Below are positions 33,952 to 42,948 of a stretch of DNA of 60,542 nucleotides, piece by piece. This stretch comes from Solirubrobacterales bacterium. GTDB taxonomy: Bacteria; Actinomycetota; Thermoleophilia; Solirubrobacterales; 70-9. Below the pieces are notes generated by a model. It searched no databases, had not been told where the DNA came from, and saw only the letters and a program-made list of their open reading frames with translations. A program made the position numbers and the translations under genes. The stretch lies in assembly GCA_020438425.1 (NCBI GenBank), contig JAGQUQ010000005.1, positions 1-60,542 of the forward strand, read 5' to 3'. Within the stretch, counting starts at the first letter, position 1, and each line of letters begins with the position of its first letter.

Positions 33952-35802
33952 CTACTTGACCAGTTCGATGCTCATGCCGATCGGGCTGATCGCACCCATC
34001 CCGCCGAGCATGCCGAGGATCTTCGCCACATAGGCCTGGGTCTCGGGATAGTCGGGGATGCAGTTGCAGGATCCGACCGCTCCGGGACCTGCGTTGTAGG
34101 CCGCCAGGGCCAGGGCCGGCGAGCCGAACTGCTCGAGCAGGTCGCTCATAAGGTGGGCCTGGGCCATGATCGCGGCAGCCGGATCGAAAGGATCCTCGAG
34201 TCCGTACTCGGCGGCTGCGGCCGGAGTGAAGGCGGCAATGCCGAAAGCGATCCCGTTCCCCGCGTTCGGGTCGAAACTCGACTCGGCGAAAAGCTGGGCG
34301 GCCAGGAGCGCCGCCGAGACGTTCCACTTCATCGCGGCCCGAAGTACCAGGGGCCGGACCCAGCCAGGGGTGAACGAGGGGACCGATTGCGAGAGGGCGG
34401 CCGACCGGTCGCCCCCTCCCATGCCGACCGAATTGCCCTCCTCCGAGCAGGGAGCCGGGCCGGCCACAAATCCGTAATGCCAGGCCTCCCAGCTGTAGCG
34501 CTGGACGAAGCCGAATTGTCCGGCGTTGGCGACCAGCCAGCTGTAGCCATCCGAGGCACCCAGATCCAGTTCGGTCGCGCAGCGGTGAAGGGACTGGCCG
34601 GGTGGCGCGACCCAGGTCGGATCGGGATTGGCCGCAAAGAGAGCCGCCTGTTCGGCGTCGGAGCGAAAGGCCGAGTTGATGGTCAGGCTGACCCCGGCGG
34701 CCACCGCGGCGGCCGACATCGCGTCGAAGGTGGCCGCGACGTCCGGTCGCATTCCGTGCCCCTGACGCTCCGCCAGGGGGCCGGAGTAGCCGCCGCCGCT
34801 TGCCATGGAGGGCACTGCCCCCATCGAAACCGGAACGCTGATCCTCGCCTCGGCCCAGCTGGGCGGCGCACGGTGACCCCCGCCCCCGGTCCCCGGCCGG
34901 ACCGAGGTGGCGATCGAGACCCGGGCCCGCACCGGAGCGTATGAGTACGAGTCGGGAATGCGAACCGAGACCGCCAGCGGGGAAGCGCCATTCGTGACGG
35001 CCGCCTCGACCGCAGCGAACCTCGCCCGGGCAAGGTAGACGGGCTTCGGCATGTGGGCCGGGTTGGGCAGACCGTTTGGAAGCCTCGGCGGAGCCAGTAG
35101 CCGTGGCAGGTCGTCCTTCATCGAACGCACCGCCGATAGGGCCGAGAGATCGGCGGTGCGCTGGGCCCTGGCCTTGCCGGTGACCGCGCCCGAGATCGCC
35201 ATGATCGCGACCGCCCCCAGAACCAGCGCAAAGACGCCTCCCAGCACCAGCGGGGTCGCCTGGCCCCGGGTTGAACCCAGGCGGGCGAACAGGCGACGCC
35301 CGGTGGGGTTGCCGACGAGTTCGGCCTGGCCGGCGAACCCCTCCGCTTCAGCGACCAGAAGGTCGGTCAGGGGTGAACCCCCGCCTTCGGCAGGGAATTC
35401 CCCGACCGGTGCCGGCGCGGCCTTGATCAGCACCTGGTCCCAGCCCAGCTCGAGCAGCTCGCGGTATTGATCCGGCGTGGAAACCACGGCCACCGGACAG
35501 TCCCCCGCCACTTCCCGCAGCCGGACCACTTCGGCAACTGCGTCTTCCGGCTCATTGATCGAGACGTAAACGAGGTCACCTTTCGCCCGGGCGGTGAGTC
35601 CGGGTGAGCAGCCCCCGAGCGATGACTCGAGATCCTTGGTCGCTGCCCGCGAAAGGAGACTGGCGGGGCGGGGCTTCTCCCGCCCGATTTCGACGATCAC
35701 ACCGGTCCGGTCCGGTCCGGCAGCCAGCCGGACCCTTTCCGCAGCGAGTCGGGTCGCTCCGCGGAACTCGTTGATGCTTCCGATCAGGATCCGTTCCGTC
35801 AC
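33952..35802 (-). CDS. Fusion: pseudopilin-like segment + M15 (VanY) peptidase + lytic transglycosylase
   Basis: 616 residues from GTG 35802, overlapping the previous stop by 4 bp. Residues 1-130 are an unrecognised alpha/beta domain (ERILIGSINEFRGATRL). At about 178-207, RGQATPLVLGGVFALVLGAVAIMAI is a TadG-like pseudopilin or Tad-secretion anchor. Residues about 335-447 are an M15/VanY DD-carboxypeptidase with SAFRSDAEQ, SLHRCATELDLG (His406, Asp413) and EAWHYGF (His442). Residues about 485-595 are an SLT transglycosylase with AESSFDPNAG (Glu507) and ALAAYNAGPGAVG. Two wall-cutting activities on one anchor next to two TadE-like genes is striking. The domains are read by eye; the N-terminal domain is not assigned. 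Confidence 0.75.
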   Translation of the reverse strand: MTERILIGSINEFRGATRLAAERVRLAAGPDRTGVIVEIGREKPRPASLLSRAATKDLESSLGGCSPGLTARAKGDLVYVSINEPEDAVAEVVRLREVAGDCPVAVVSTPDQYRELLELGWDQVLIKAAPAPVGEFPAEGGGSPLTDLLVAEAEGFAGQAELVGNPTGRRLFARLGSTRGQATPLVLGGVFALVLGAVAIMAISGAVTGKARAQRTADLSALSAVRSMKDDLPRLLAPPRLPNGLPNPAHMPKPVYLARARFAAVEAAVTNGASPLAVSVRIPDSYSYAPVRARVSIATSVRPGTGGGGHRAPPSWAEARISVPVSMGAVPSMASGGGYSGPLAERQGHGMRPDVAATFDAMSAAAVAAGVSLTINSAFRSDAEQAALFAANPDPTWVAPPGQSLHRCATELDLGASDGYSWLVANAGQFGFVQRYSWEAWHYGFVAGPAPCSEEGNSVGMGGGDRSAALSQSVPSFTPGWVRPLVLRAAMKWNVSAALLAAQLFAESSFDPNAGNGIAFGIAAFTPAAAAEYGLEDPFDPAAAIMAQAHLMSDLLEQFGSPALALAAYNAGPGAVGSCNCIPDYPETQAYVAKILGMLGGMGAISPIGMSIELVK

Positions 35803-36134
35803 CCCGACCGGCCCCCTGCCTCGGCCGAGACCGCCAGGGCGTCCGACATCGACGAGAAGAGCGCTGGCGGCCGGAGCCGGACCCGCACCCTGGTTCCGAC
35901 CCGGGAAACCGTCACCCGGTCCCGGGCCCAACCCGGCAGGGCTTCCCTCACCGCAGGTTCTACCGGCTCGCCCCGGATCAACGCGACCGCACCGGCCGCG
36001 GCCGCACCGTCGGCGATCGTCGCCGAGTATCCGGTCGCCAGGAGCTGAAAGCAGAGGAGTCCGGCGAGCATCAGGGCAGCGATGCCGGCCACCGCTTCAA
36101 CCGTTGCCTGGCCTGATCCGGAAGTCATCCTCAA
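35799..36134 (-). CDS. TadE-like pseudopilin
   Basis: 111 residues. SGSGQATVEAVAGIAALMLAGLLCFQLLATGYSATIADGAAAAGAVALIRG is the TadE/F signature: a Gly-x-x-T-V-E start of a hydrophobic helix with Glu at +5. The C-terminal part is short and Arg-rich. It is a probable minor subunit of a Tad/Flp pilus. Starts in an ATGA overlap with the preceding gene; ends in a GTGA overlap with the fusion gene, so all three are one operon. No tadA, tadB, tadC or prepilin peptidase gene lies nearby. Confidence 0.7.
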   Translation of the reverse strand: MRMTSGSGQATVEAVAGIAALMLAGLLCFQLLATGYSATIADGAAAAGAVALIRGEPVEPAVREALPGWARDRVTVSRVGTRVRVRLRPPALFSSMSDALAVSAEAGGRSG

Positions 36135-36487
36135 TCTCCCAGCGAACTCGAGCCGTAGACATGGGTCTCGGGAAAGCCCGGGATCAGTCCGGGGACCCTT
36201 ACCCCGACCCTGACCCCGTCTTCATCGGACACTTCGAGCCCGCCCCGCAGGACCGGTGGCAGGGCCCGTTCCGCCGCTCCTCGCGGTTCCTTTCCCGTAA
36301 GCACCGCCCGGGCCCCGGCCCGTGCCGCCACGCCGGCCGACCAGAGCGCCGCGCCCGCAAGAACGATCTGGGCGGCAACCAGAATCGACAGCAGGACGAT
36401 CGGCAGTGAGCCGATCAGCTCGATCGAGACCGAGCCCCGCTGCGAGAGGATGCCACCGTTTTCAAGCCTTGACCGTCTTGCGCCCAT
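36131..36487 (-). CDS. TadE-like pseudopilin
   Basis: 118 residues. SQRGSVSIELIGSLPIVLLSILVAAQIVLAGAALWSAGVAARAGARAVLTG fits the TadE family (RGxxxIE then a helix). First gene of the three-gene operon with the second TadE-like gene and the peptidoglycan-hydrolase fusion. The mature subunit may be processed at RG-SVSIE. Role in a pilus or pseudopilus is inferred from family only. Confidence 0.68.
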   Translation of the reverse strand: MGARRSRLENGGILSQRGSVSIELIGSLPIVLLSILVAAQIVLAGAALWSAGVAARAGARAVLTGKEPRGAAERALPPVLRGGLEVSDEDGVRVGVRVPGLIPGFPETHVYGSSSLGD

Positions 36488-36552
36488 GCGGCAACGGTGG
36501 CCGAAAAATGCTCACACGTGGCTCTACAGGTGCAACAATTTGGCACGCCTGC

Positions 36553-37404
36553 TCAGACGCGAATGCGGATGACCACCGGGGCGTGGTCGGAAAGCCGGAT
36601 CATCAGCCCGGTATCGGGATCCGGCACATCGCGCCTCGCAGGGGGCCAGGCTTCGGCCGGCTCGAGCACCTCGACCCCCCTGGTCAGCAGGTGGTCGATC
36701 GAACCCTCCGAGGTGATCCCGGCCAGTCCGAACTCGCCCTCCAGCCGATCGAAGACATCGCTGCTTCGAGGCCGGGCGTTGAAATCCCCTCCCAGGAGGA
36801 GCGGACCGCCTTCGGCCCGCCCGTCCGCGAGGCGGGCCGCACGCATCACGTCGCCGGCCGCCCCGGTGCCAGTGCTGGCATGGAAGTTGGCGACCGCCAG
36901 GCCGCAGCCCAGCTCGATCATCGAGACGACCCGCCGCTCGGGAAACCAGGTCAGGGTGCTCTTTCTGAAATCGGTGATCTCGGATCCGGGGCGGAAGCCC
37001 TCCAGGCCCGGCACCGAGTTCCGGGCCAGGATCAGGTTGCATCCACCTTCCCAGCTGCCGGCCAGATGAGGGCGAAAACGGGCAATCGGAGACATCACCG
37101 GCCGCAGCCAGTTGCGTGAAGTCAGTGCGACCCGGCCCGAGCAGCCGGTCGCCTCCGCCAGGCGGCTCGCCCAGCGTGGCGGAACTTCCTGAAGCAGAGC
37201 GAGATCCCACTTCGCGGCGGCGAGAAACGCGGCGAACTCGCGGAATAGGTCCCGGTTCTGCCGGACGTGCTTTTTCCCGGTCACCGGATTGCCGAGGAAG
37301 CGCCAGCCGGGCCCGCCCTCGGGAACTCCCGGTTCCTTCCCGCCCGGGGACGACGGGAAGTCTCGCCCGTGGAACAGGTTCCAGCTGAGAACCCGGAAGT
37401 TCAG
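36553..37404 (-). CDS. Endonuclease/exonuclease/phosphatase (EEP) family protein
   Basis: 283 residues if started at CTG 37404. FRVLSWNLFHGRDF (Asn metal site), LALLQEVPPRWASRL (Glu ligand), VANFHAS, LLLGGDFNARPRS and the C-terminal IRLSDHAPVVI with the catalytic His make a complete EEP hydrolase, a nuclease or phosphoesterase needing Mg. No ATG, GTG or TTG lies between the upstream stop and the conserved first strand. The CTGA overlap with the upstream membrane protein's stop makes CTG the probable start. Upstream in-frame sequence reads as the antisense/other-frame shadow of that gene. Confidence 0.82.
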   Translation of the reverse strand: MNFRVLSWNLFHGRDFPSSPGGKEPGVPEGGPGWRFLGNPVTGKKHVRQNRDLFREFAAFLAAAKWDLALLQEVPPRWASRLAEATGCSGRVALTSRNWLRPVMSPIARFRPHLAGSWEGGCNLILARNSVPGLEGFRPGSEITDFRKSTLTWFPERRVVSMIELGCGLAVANFHASTGTGAAGDVMRAARLADGRAEGGPLLLGGDFNARPRSSDVFDRLEGEFGLAGITSEGSIDHLLTRGVEVLEPAEAWPPARRDVPDPDTGLMIRLSDHAPVVIRIRV

Positions 37405-37751
37405 GAGCGGCGAGCTTCCGAGATGATCAGGAAAATCCCGGCCAGCGACGAGCCGAAGAGGAGCAGCCAGGCCATGGTGCCGAGGCCGGTCTCGAACATC
37501 TTCGAAGCCCCGGCGATCAGCAGTACGAGCATTCCGTAGCTGGCGAACAGGAGGATTCGCCGCGAGTCCCCGAGGGACAGCAGCGAGAACCGGAACTCGT
37601 AGGTAAGCCGGTAGACCGTCCAGGCAATCCCGGCGAGAAAGGCCATCGTGATTGCGGTCAGAACCGCATCGGCGACGTTTCCGCCATTCGGCAGGAAAGC
37701 CACGCCGGCGGCCAGGGCGGCGATGATCAGGATGTTGCGCGCAAGGACCAC
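37401..37751 (-). CDS. Four-helix membrane protein of unknown function
   Basis: 116 residues. Four hydrophobic helices: ARNILIIAALAAGVAFLP, AVLTAITMAFLAGIAWTVYRL, RILLFASYGMLVLLIAGASKM and GTMAWLLLFGSSLAGIFLII. No motif is recognised. It is translationally coupled to the EEP hydrolase downstream by a CTGA overlap, so they may work together. Confidence 0.65.
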   Translation of the reverse strand: MVLARNILIIAALAAGVAFLPNGGNVADAVLTAITMAFLAGIAWTVYRLTYEFRFSLLSLGDSRRILLFASYGMLVLLIAGASKMFETGLGTMAWLLLFGSSLAGIFLIISEARRS

Positions 37752-37779
37752 GAACCAAGCCTACCGGGCAGGAGCCGGC

Positions 37780-38025
37780 CTACTTGGAGACCATCACGAA
37801 CAGTCCGAAGGCGATGATCGCCATAGTCGAGACCAGTCCGAAGACCCCGACTCCGAGCGCCAGGGCCGCCGTGACGCCGCGTCCCTCCTGGCTGTAATCC
37901 ACGTACTTGGTGGCGCCCCAGATGCCGAGCGAAGCGACGAAAGCGACCGCGATCGACGCCACAAAGGCAGCCGCGACCGTTTCCCAGAGCTCGGTGACGT
38001 TGACGACCGACGCGAAGAGGCTCAT
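37780..38025 (-). CDS. Small two-helix membrane protein downstream of pit
   Basis: 81 residues with two helices (TVAAAFVASIAVAFVASLGIWGATKY and VTAALALGVGVFGLVSTMAIIAFGLFVMV). No family recognised. It follows the phosphate transporter gene by 3 bp, so it is probably co-expressed and may be an accessory of the Pit transporter, but nothing in the sequence shows this directly. Confidence 0.65.
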   Translation of the reverse strand: MSLFASVVNVTELWETVAAAFVASIAVAFVASLGIWGATKYVDYSQEGRGVTAALALGVGVFGLVSTMAIIAFGLFVMVSK

Positions 38026-38028
38026 TGA

Positions 38029-39150
38029 TCAGGCCCCCTCTGCCTGGACGTCGATCACCTCGGTCTGACGGGAACGCCGCACGAAGGCGATCACGATCAG
38101 GACCACCGCGATGACGCTGATCACCACCGGCCCGACCGCTCCGTTACCCAGCAGAACCGTCACCCCGAAAGTGAGCGCGCCGATGGCCGCTGCCGCCGGC
38201 AGGGTGAGGATCCAGGCGGTGACGATGTTGCCGGCGACCCCCCAGCGGACCGCCGAGATCCGCTTGGCTACTCCGGAACCCATCACGCCGCCGTTGATCA
38301 CGTGGGTGGTCGAAAGCGGAAAGCCGAAATGCGACGAGGCCATGATCACCGAGGCGCCGGCACCCTGGGAGGCGAATCCCTGGGCCGGATCCATCTTGAT
38401 GATCCTCATGCCGGTCGTCTTGATGATGCGCCAGCCACCGCTGTAGGTGCCGAGGGCGATCGCCGTGGCGGCCGAGAAGATGACCCAGAAGGGCGGGTCT
38501 GAACCGACCGGCAGCACCCCGTCCGCGATCAGCGCCAGGGTGATGACCCCCATCGTCTTCTGCGCGTCGTTGGTGCCGTGGGCGAGGGCCAGAAGACCGC
38601 CGGAAGCGATCTGTCCGAATCTGTAACCACGGTTGACCGGCCCGGGCCGCAGGTTGCGGACGATCCGGTAGATCAGGCCGATCGAGAGCCCGGCGACGAT
38701 GAAGGCGAGGATCGGAGCGACGACGGCCGGGATCAGGACCTTGCCGACAAGTCCGGCGGTCTCGATCGCTTCGGTTCCGGAATCGGCCAGAGCCGCACCG
38801 ACGATGCCACCGATCAGCGCGTGGGAACTCGAAGAGGGCAAGCCGAAGTACCAGGTGATCAGGTTCCAGGCGATCGCCCCTACCAGCCCGGCGAAGACGA
38901 CATTGAGCGCCCCCGGCCCCGAGATGGCGCCCTGGTCGACCACGTCCGAGGCAATCGTCGCCGCTACCTCGATCGAGATGAAGGCGCCGACAAAGTTGAG
39001 GATCGCGGCGAAGGCGATCGCCGCCTTGGGGGAAGCCGCCCCGGTCGAGATCGAGGTGGCCACGACATTGGCCGTGTCGTGAAAGCCGTTGGTGTAGTCG
39101 AAGGCCAGAGCCGAGACGACCACGATGACAAGGATCAGGTGGAAGTCCAC
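38029..39150 (-). CDS. pit: PiT family low-affinity inorganic phosphate transporter
   Basis: 373 residues. The duplicated PiT signature is present: YTNGFHDTANVVATSISTGAASPKAAI near residue 20 and LLALAHGTNDAQKTMGVITLAL in the second half, each with the conserved Asp/Asn pair. About ten helices. It imports metal-phosphate with protons. Its partner DUF47 protein is encoded 4 bp upstream and ppk further up, linking uptake to polyphosphate making. Confidence 0.94.
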   Translation of the reverse strand: MDFHLILVIVVVSALAFDYTNGFHDTANVVATSISTGAASPKAAIAFAAILNFVGAFISIEVAATIASDVVDQGAISGPGALNVVFAGLVGAIAWNLITWYFGLPSSSSHALIGGIVGAALADSGTEAIETAGLVGKVLIPAVVAPILAFIVAGLSIGLIYRIVRNLRPGPVNRGYRFGQIASGGLLALAHGTNDAQKTMGVITLALIADGVLPVGSDPPFWVIFSAATAIALGTYSGGWRIIKTTGMRIIKMDPAQGFASQGAGASVIMASSHFGFPLSTTHVINGGVMGSGVAKRISAVRWGVAGNIVTAWILTLPAAAAIGALTFGVTVLLGNGAVGPVVISVIAVVLIVIAFVRRSRQTEVIDVQAEGA

Positions 39151-39154
39151 GGTC

Positions 39155-39769
39155 CTAGGAGTTCTTGATGACGATGCCTTCGAGGATGTGGGCCGCCGTC
39201 TCGGTCGCGTCGATCGCCTTCTCGAGCACGGCGAAGATGTCCTTCCAGCGGATCACGACCATCGGGTCGATTCCGTTGGAAAAGAGCGAAGCCACGGCGT
39301 CACGCGAAACCCGGTCGCCATCGTTCTCGAGCCTGTGGATCTCGATCCAGTACTTGTCGAGATCGCGAAACGAAGGCAGGTTCTCGAGGCCCAGAGAAAG
39401 CTGCTCGCAGCAACCGACCAGGATCCTGGTCAGGTCCTGGGCCTGACTCATCGGTGCTTCGATCTGGTACAGGGCCAGGAAGTCGGCGGCTTCCTCGATG
39501 TAATCGACGACGTCATCCAGCTTGGTCGCCAGGCCGTAGATGTCTTCCCGGTCGATCGGCGTGACGAAGGTCGAGTTGAGCCGGTTGATGATGTCGTGGG
39601 TCCGGTCACCCTCCTGCTCGATGATCAGGATCTCGCGACCCAGCCCGTTGTCATCAGGCCAGGAGCTCATCATTTCGTCCAGCATGCCGGCCGCACGCAG
39701 GGTGTTCTGTCCGGCCTCGTTAAAGAGGTCGAAGAAGGTGCGGTCCCTTGGCAGAAGCGAAAAGCGCAT
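39155..39769 (-). CDS. DUF47/PhoU-like Pit accessory protein
   Basis: 204 residues, all-helical. LLPRDRTFFDLFNEAGQNTLRAAGMLDEMM, ILIIEQEGDRTHDIINRLNSTFVTPIDREDIYGLATKLDDVVDYIEEAADFL and RLENDGDRVSRDAVASLF are typical of DUF47 proteins (TIGR00153). They bind metals through acidic E-x-x-x-D-x-x-x-H-type motifs and regulate the neighbouring Pit transporter. Here it directly precedes pit. Confidence 0.9.
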   Translation of the reverse strand: MRFSLLPRDRTFFDLFNEAGQNTLRAAGMLDEMMSSWPDDNGLGREILIIEQEGDRTHDIINRLNSTFVTPIDREDIYGLATKLDDVVDYIEEAADFLALYQIEAPMSQAQDLTRILVGCCEQLSLGLENLPSFRDLDKYWIEIHRLENDGDRVSRDAVASLFSNGIDPMVVIRWKDIFAVLEKAIDATETAAHILEGIVIKNS

Positions 39770-39821
39770 CAGAGCCGAGCCAACCTAGCAGAGCCCGCTA
39801 CAAAGTCTTTACACGCCCTTT

Positions 39822-41912
39822 TCACGAGTTCACCTGGGGAAGCGAGGTCGCCGCGAGCGCGTGATGCCGTTCCATCAGTTCTTCCTGGGCGTTTCGGCGC
39901 TCGCCCCCTTCCGGGCTCAGACGCGACCAGTTGCCGGAACTGTCCAGCACCCAGGAGTTCGTGTTGTCGGCCAGGCAGCAATCCATCACGTCGAGGATCT
40001 GACCTTTTGCGGTCTCGTCGTCGACCGGAGTAACCAGTTCCACCCGGCTGTCGAGATTGCGTGGCATCAGGTCGGCGGAACCGATGAAGACGGTCCAGTC
40101 GTCGCCACGCTGGAAGGCGTAGACACGGGAATGCTCGAGGAAGCGCCCGACCACCGAGACCACCCGGATGTTGTCGGAGAGCCCCGACACCCCGGGCCGC
40201 AGGCAGCAGATGCCTCGCACGTTGATCTCGACTTCGACCCCGGCCTGCGAGGCCTCGTACAGAGCCTCGATGCAGGCCCGGTCGACCAGCGAGTTCATCT
40301 TCATCAGGATCTTCGCCTCTCGACCCGCCTTGTGCGCGGCGATCGTCGCATCGATCTCGTCCAGGATCGACGACCGCATGGAGTGGGGAGAAACGAGGAC
40401 GCGCCGGTAATCGGCCGGGCGGGAGTAGCCGGTCAGAAGATTGAACATCTCGGCCACGTCGGCCCCGATCGCCGGGTCGGCGGTGAAAAGGCCGAAATCC
40501 GTGTACAGCCGGGCCGTGGTCGAGTGGTAGTTGCCGGTTCCGATGTGGACGTAGTTGCGGACCTGATCGCCTTCGCGACGGACCACGAGCAGCGCCTTGA
40601 TGTGGGTCTTGAGGCCCGGGATCCCGTAGACGACGTGGACGCCGACCTCTTCCAGTCGCTTGGCCCACTCGATGTTCGCTTCCTCGTCGAAACGGGCCTT
40701 CAGCTCCAGCATGCATACGACCTGCTTGCCTCGCTCCGAGGCCTTGATCAGGGCAGAAACGAGTGGCGAGTCGTCACTGGTCCGGTACACCGTCTGCTTG
40801 ATTGCCAGGACTTCCGGATCGTTCACGGCCTGGGCGATGAACCGCTCGACCGAACTGGAGAAGGAGTCGTATGGGTGATGGACGAGGACATCCCGCTGGC
40901 GGATCGCCGCGAAGATGTCGGGAGGGTCGCCGTCCTCGCCCTGAAGGCGGGGCTGGGTGACCGGCGTCCAGGGCTTGTCCCTGAGCTCGGAATAGCCGGG
41001 CAGCTTCACGATGTCCCAAAGGTCGGTCAGGTCGAGCAGCCCTCCGGCCTCGAAAACCTCGTTCTGCTGCAGCCTCAGCAGCTCGACCAGCAGCTCCTTC
41101 AGCTCGGGGTTCATTCCCTCGGCGACCTCAAGCCTGACCACCTCGCCGAAGCGGCGCCGGCGAACTTCCTCCTGGACTGCCTCGAGCAGGTCGTCGGCTT
41201 CGTCGCTGACCGTGAAATCGGCGTCGCGGGTGACCCGGAAGTAACTGTGGTCGAGAACTTCTACGCCGGGAAAGAGCTGATCGAGATTGGCCGCGATAAC
41301 TTCCTCCAGCGGAACCAGCAGCCGGTCCTTCTCGCCGCTCAGTTCGATGAACCGGCCAAGCAGCTCTTCCGGAACCTTGATCCGGGCCAGGACCCGGGTA
41401 GCCGTCTCCGTGTCCCTGAGCAGAACGGCGATCGAAAGCGAGAGGTTCGAGATGTAGGGGAAGGGCCGTCCGAGTCCGATCACCAGCGGCGTCAGGACCG
41501 GGAACACCTGCTGATCGAAGATCCGGTCGAGCTCGGCCCGCTCGGTTCCGTTGAGGTCGTCCAGCCTGGCGATCTTGATCCCGTTCTCGGCAAGGGCCGG
41601 CTTCAGCTTGCCGTCAAAGACCGCGGTCAGGCGCCGGTCGAGTTCGAGTGAACGGCTCCGAATCGCCTGGATCTGCTCTCGGGGCGAAAGCCCGTCCGGT
41701 CCCCGGGCGTCGATTCCGGCATCGACCTGATCCCAGAGGCCCGCGACCCGGACCATGAAGAACTCATCCAGGTTGGAAGCGAAGATGGCGCAGAACTTGA
41801 CCCGCTCCAGCAACGGAGACGAGTCGTCCTCGGCCAGTTCGAGCACTCTCTGGTTGAAGTCGAGCCAGGAAAGTTCCCGGTTGAAGAACTGTGAAGGGTC
41901 TGCGTTTTCCAA
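39822..41912 (-). CDS. ppk: Polyphosphate kinase 1
   Basis: 696 residues, normal for PPK1. SQFFNRELSWLDFNQRVLELA opens the N domain; catalytic segments are ARFDEEANIEWAKRLEE, VYGIPGLKTHIKALLVV and VRNYVHIGTGNYHSTTARLYTDFGLFTAD, where the first His is the autophosphorylated residue. C-terminal DLMPRNLDSRVELVTPV completes it. It polymerises the gamma-phosphate of ATP into polyphosphate. In the same run as pit, DUF47, CHAD, ppx and pst. The CHAD gene ends 3 bp upstream. Confidence 0.95.
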   Translation of the reverse strand: MENADPSQFFNRELSWLDFNQRVLELAEDDSSPLLERVKFCAIFASNLDEFFMVRVAGLWDQVDAGIDARGPDGLSPREQIQAIRSRSLELDRRLTAVFDGKLKPALAENGIKIARLDDLNGTERAELDRIFDQQVFPVLTPLVIGLGRPFPYISNLSLSIAVLLRDTETATRVLARIKVPEELLGRFIELSGEKDRLLVPLEEVIAANLDQLFPGVEVLDHSYFRVTRDADFTVSDEADDLLEAVQEEVRRRRFGEVVRLEVAEGMNPELKELLVELLRLQQNEVFEAGGLLDLTDLWDIVKLPGYSELRDKPWTPVTQPRLQGEDGDPPDIFAAIRQRDVLVHHPYDSFSSSVERFIAQAVNDPEVLAIKQTVYRTSDDSPLVSALIKASERGKQVVCMLELKARFDEEANIEWAKRLEEVGVHVVYGIPGLKTHIKALLVVRREGDQVRNYVHIGTGNYHSTTARLYTDFGLFTADPAIGADVAEMFNLLTGYSRPADYRRVLVSPHSMRSSILDEIDATIAAHKAGREAKILMKMNSLVDRACIEALYEASQAGVEVEINVRGICCLRPGVSGLSDNIRVVSVVGRFLEHSRVYAFQRGDDWTVFIGSADLMPRNLDSRVELVTPVDDETAKGQILDVMDCCLADNTNSWVLDSSGNWSRLSPEGGERRNAQEELMERHHALAATSLPQVNS

Positions 41913-41915
41913 GGT

Positions 41916-42923
41916 TCAGGATTCTACTTTCAGAGAGGTTTCCAGAGCGACCCAGACGCCTTGTCTCGATTGCTCCATCCAGAGTCGTTTGAATCGTTCG
42001 AACAGCATCTGGCGCCGGGCCAGCAGGTGGACCACCGCCAGTTCGACACCCCGGTAGGCGGCCCGGTTGGGCGCCGCCTGCACGAGGACCGGATCCAGAT
42101 CCCGGCTGCCGCGGCCCCGCTCGATGATCGTCGCGACATCCTCGGCTTCGAGTTCACCGATCACCTGCCTGGCCGGGGGCACCGCGAGGTCACAATCCCG
42201 GATCTCGCTGAGAACTTCCTGAAGCCCGCGCGCAGCCCGCCGGGCGGTATGTGCCTGTGATCCGAGGGCGTCCCCGCTCAACTCGAGGGCATAGCGGAGA
42301 CGCTCCGCCGCGACCCGCATCCGGTGTTGCGCCTCCACCCCGTCGGCCTCGAGGCTTTCACCGGCCTCGCGACGCAACCGCGCCAGCCGCTTGCCGATCA
42401 GGTCAAGGACGTCCGGGGGAAGCACCTCGACCGTGCGGTACTCCTCGACCCGGTCGACCGATTCGTTCCCGACCGTCGAGTCGGCGATCTCCTCGATACG
42501 AACCCGGAAGGCCTGCATCCTTCTGCCGTGAACCACCTGGGCCAGCGCCCGGTTGGCCGTGGCCTGCTCCCGCCGAAGGTTCGAGACCAGCTTTCCGAGA
42601 CCGCCCGCATCTTCCGGTGCCGTCTCCTCCAGCACGCTTTCGTAGGCGGCGATTACCACGTCGATGTCCCGCCGCTTGCCCACCGCACGCGAGATGCGGC
42701 GTGCTTCAGCCCGACCTTCGCGGTACTCCACACGGCCCAGACAGGAACGGAAGATCTCGAGCGCGGCGCGCAACCTCCGCGCCGCCAGCCACAGATCGGC
42801 CGCTCCCGCCGGCTCCGAAACATCCAGAACTCCGGTCGAAAGCGCGGTGATCTGGGTTGCCCGCTCCTCGAGCACCTGTGAAGCGACGATTCGGAATCGG
42901 GGGTCAAGGTCAGCGCTCATCAC
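41916..42923 (-). CDS. CHAD domain protein (polyphosphate-binding)
   Basis: 335 residues. Helical, with repeated His/Arg-rich signatures: AADLWLAARRLRAALEIFRSCLG, DGVEAQHRMRVAAERLRYALELSG and LQEVLSEIRDCDLAVPPARQ. These conserved basic helices define CHAD domains, which bind polyphosphate and are often encoded beside ppk and ppx. There is no CYTH domain. Located between ppx and ppk, it may be a polyphosphate granule protein. Confidence 0.88.
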   Translation of the reverse strand: MMSADLDPRFRIVASQVLEERATQITALSTGVLDVSEPAGAADLWLAARRLRAALEIFRSCLGRVEYREGRAEARRISRAVGKRRDIDVVIAAYESVLEETAPEDAGGLGKLVSNLRREQATANRALAQVVHGRRMQAFRVRIEEIADSTVGNESVDRVEEYRTVEVLPPDVLDLIGKRLARLRREAGESLEADGVEAQHRMRVAAERLRYALELSGDALGSQAHTARRAARGLQEVLSEIRDCDLAVPPARQVIGELEAEDVATIIERGRGSRDLDPVLVQAAPNRAAYRGVELAVVHLLARRQMLFERFKRLWMEQSRQGVWVALETSLKVES

Positions 42924-42948
42924 CGGAAACCCTATTGCGAGGCGGGAC

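Noticed and set aside
39861..41651. 596-codon open frame opposite ppk
   Set aside because: ppk motifs on the minus strand are complete; the plus frame is an antisense shadow.
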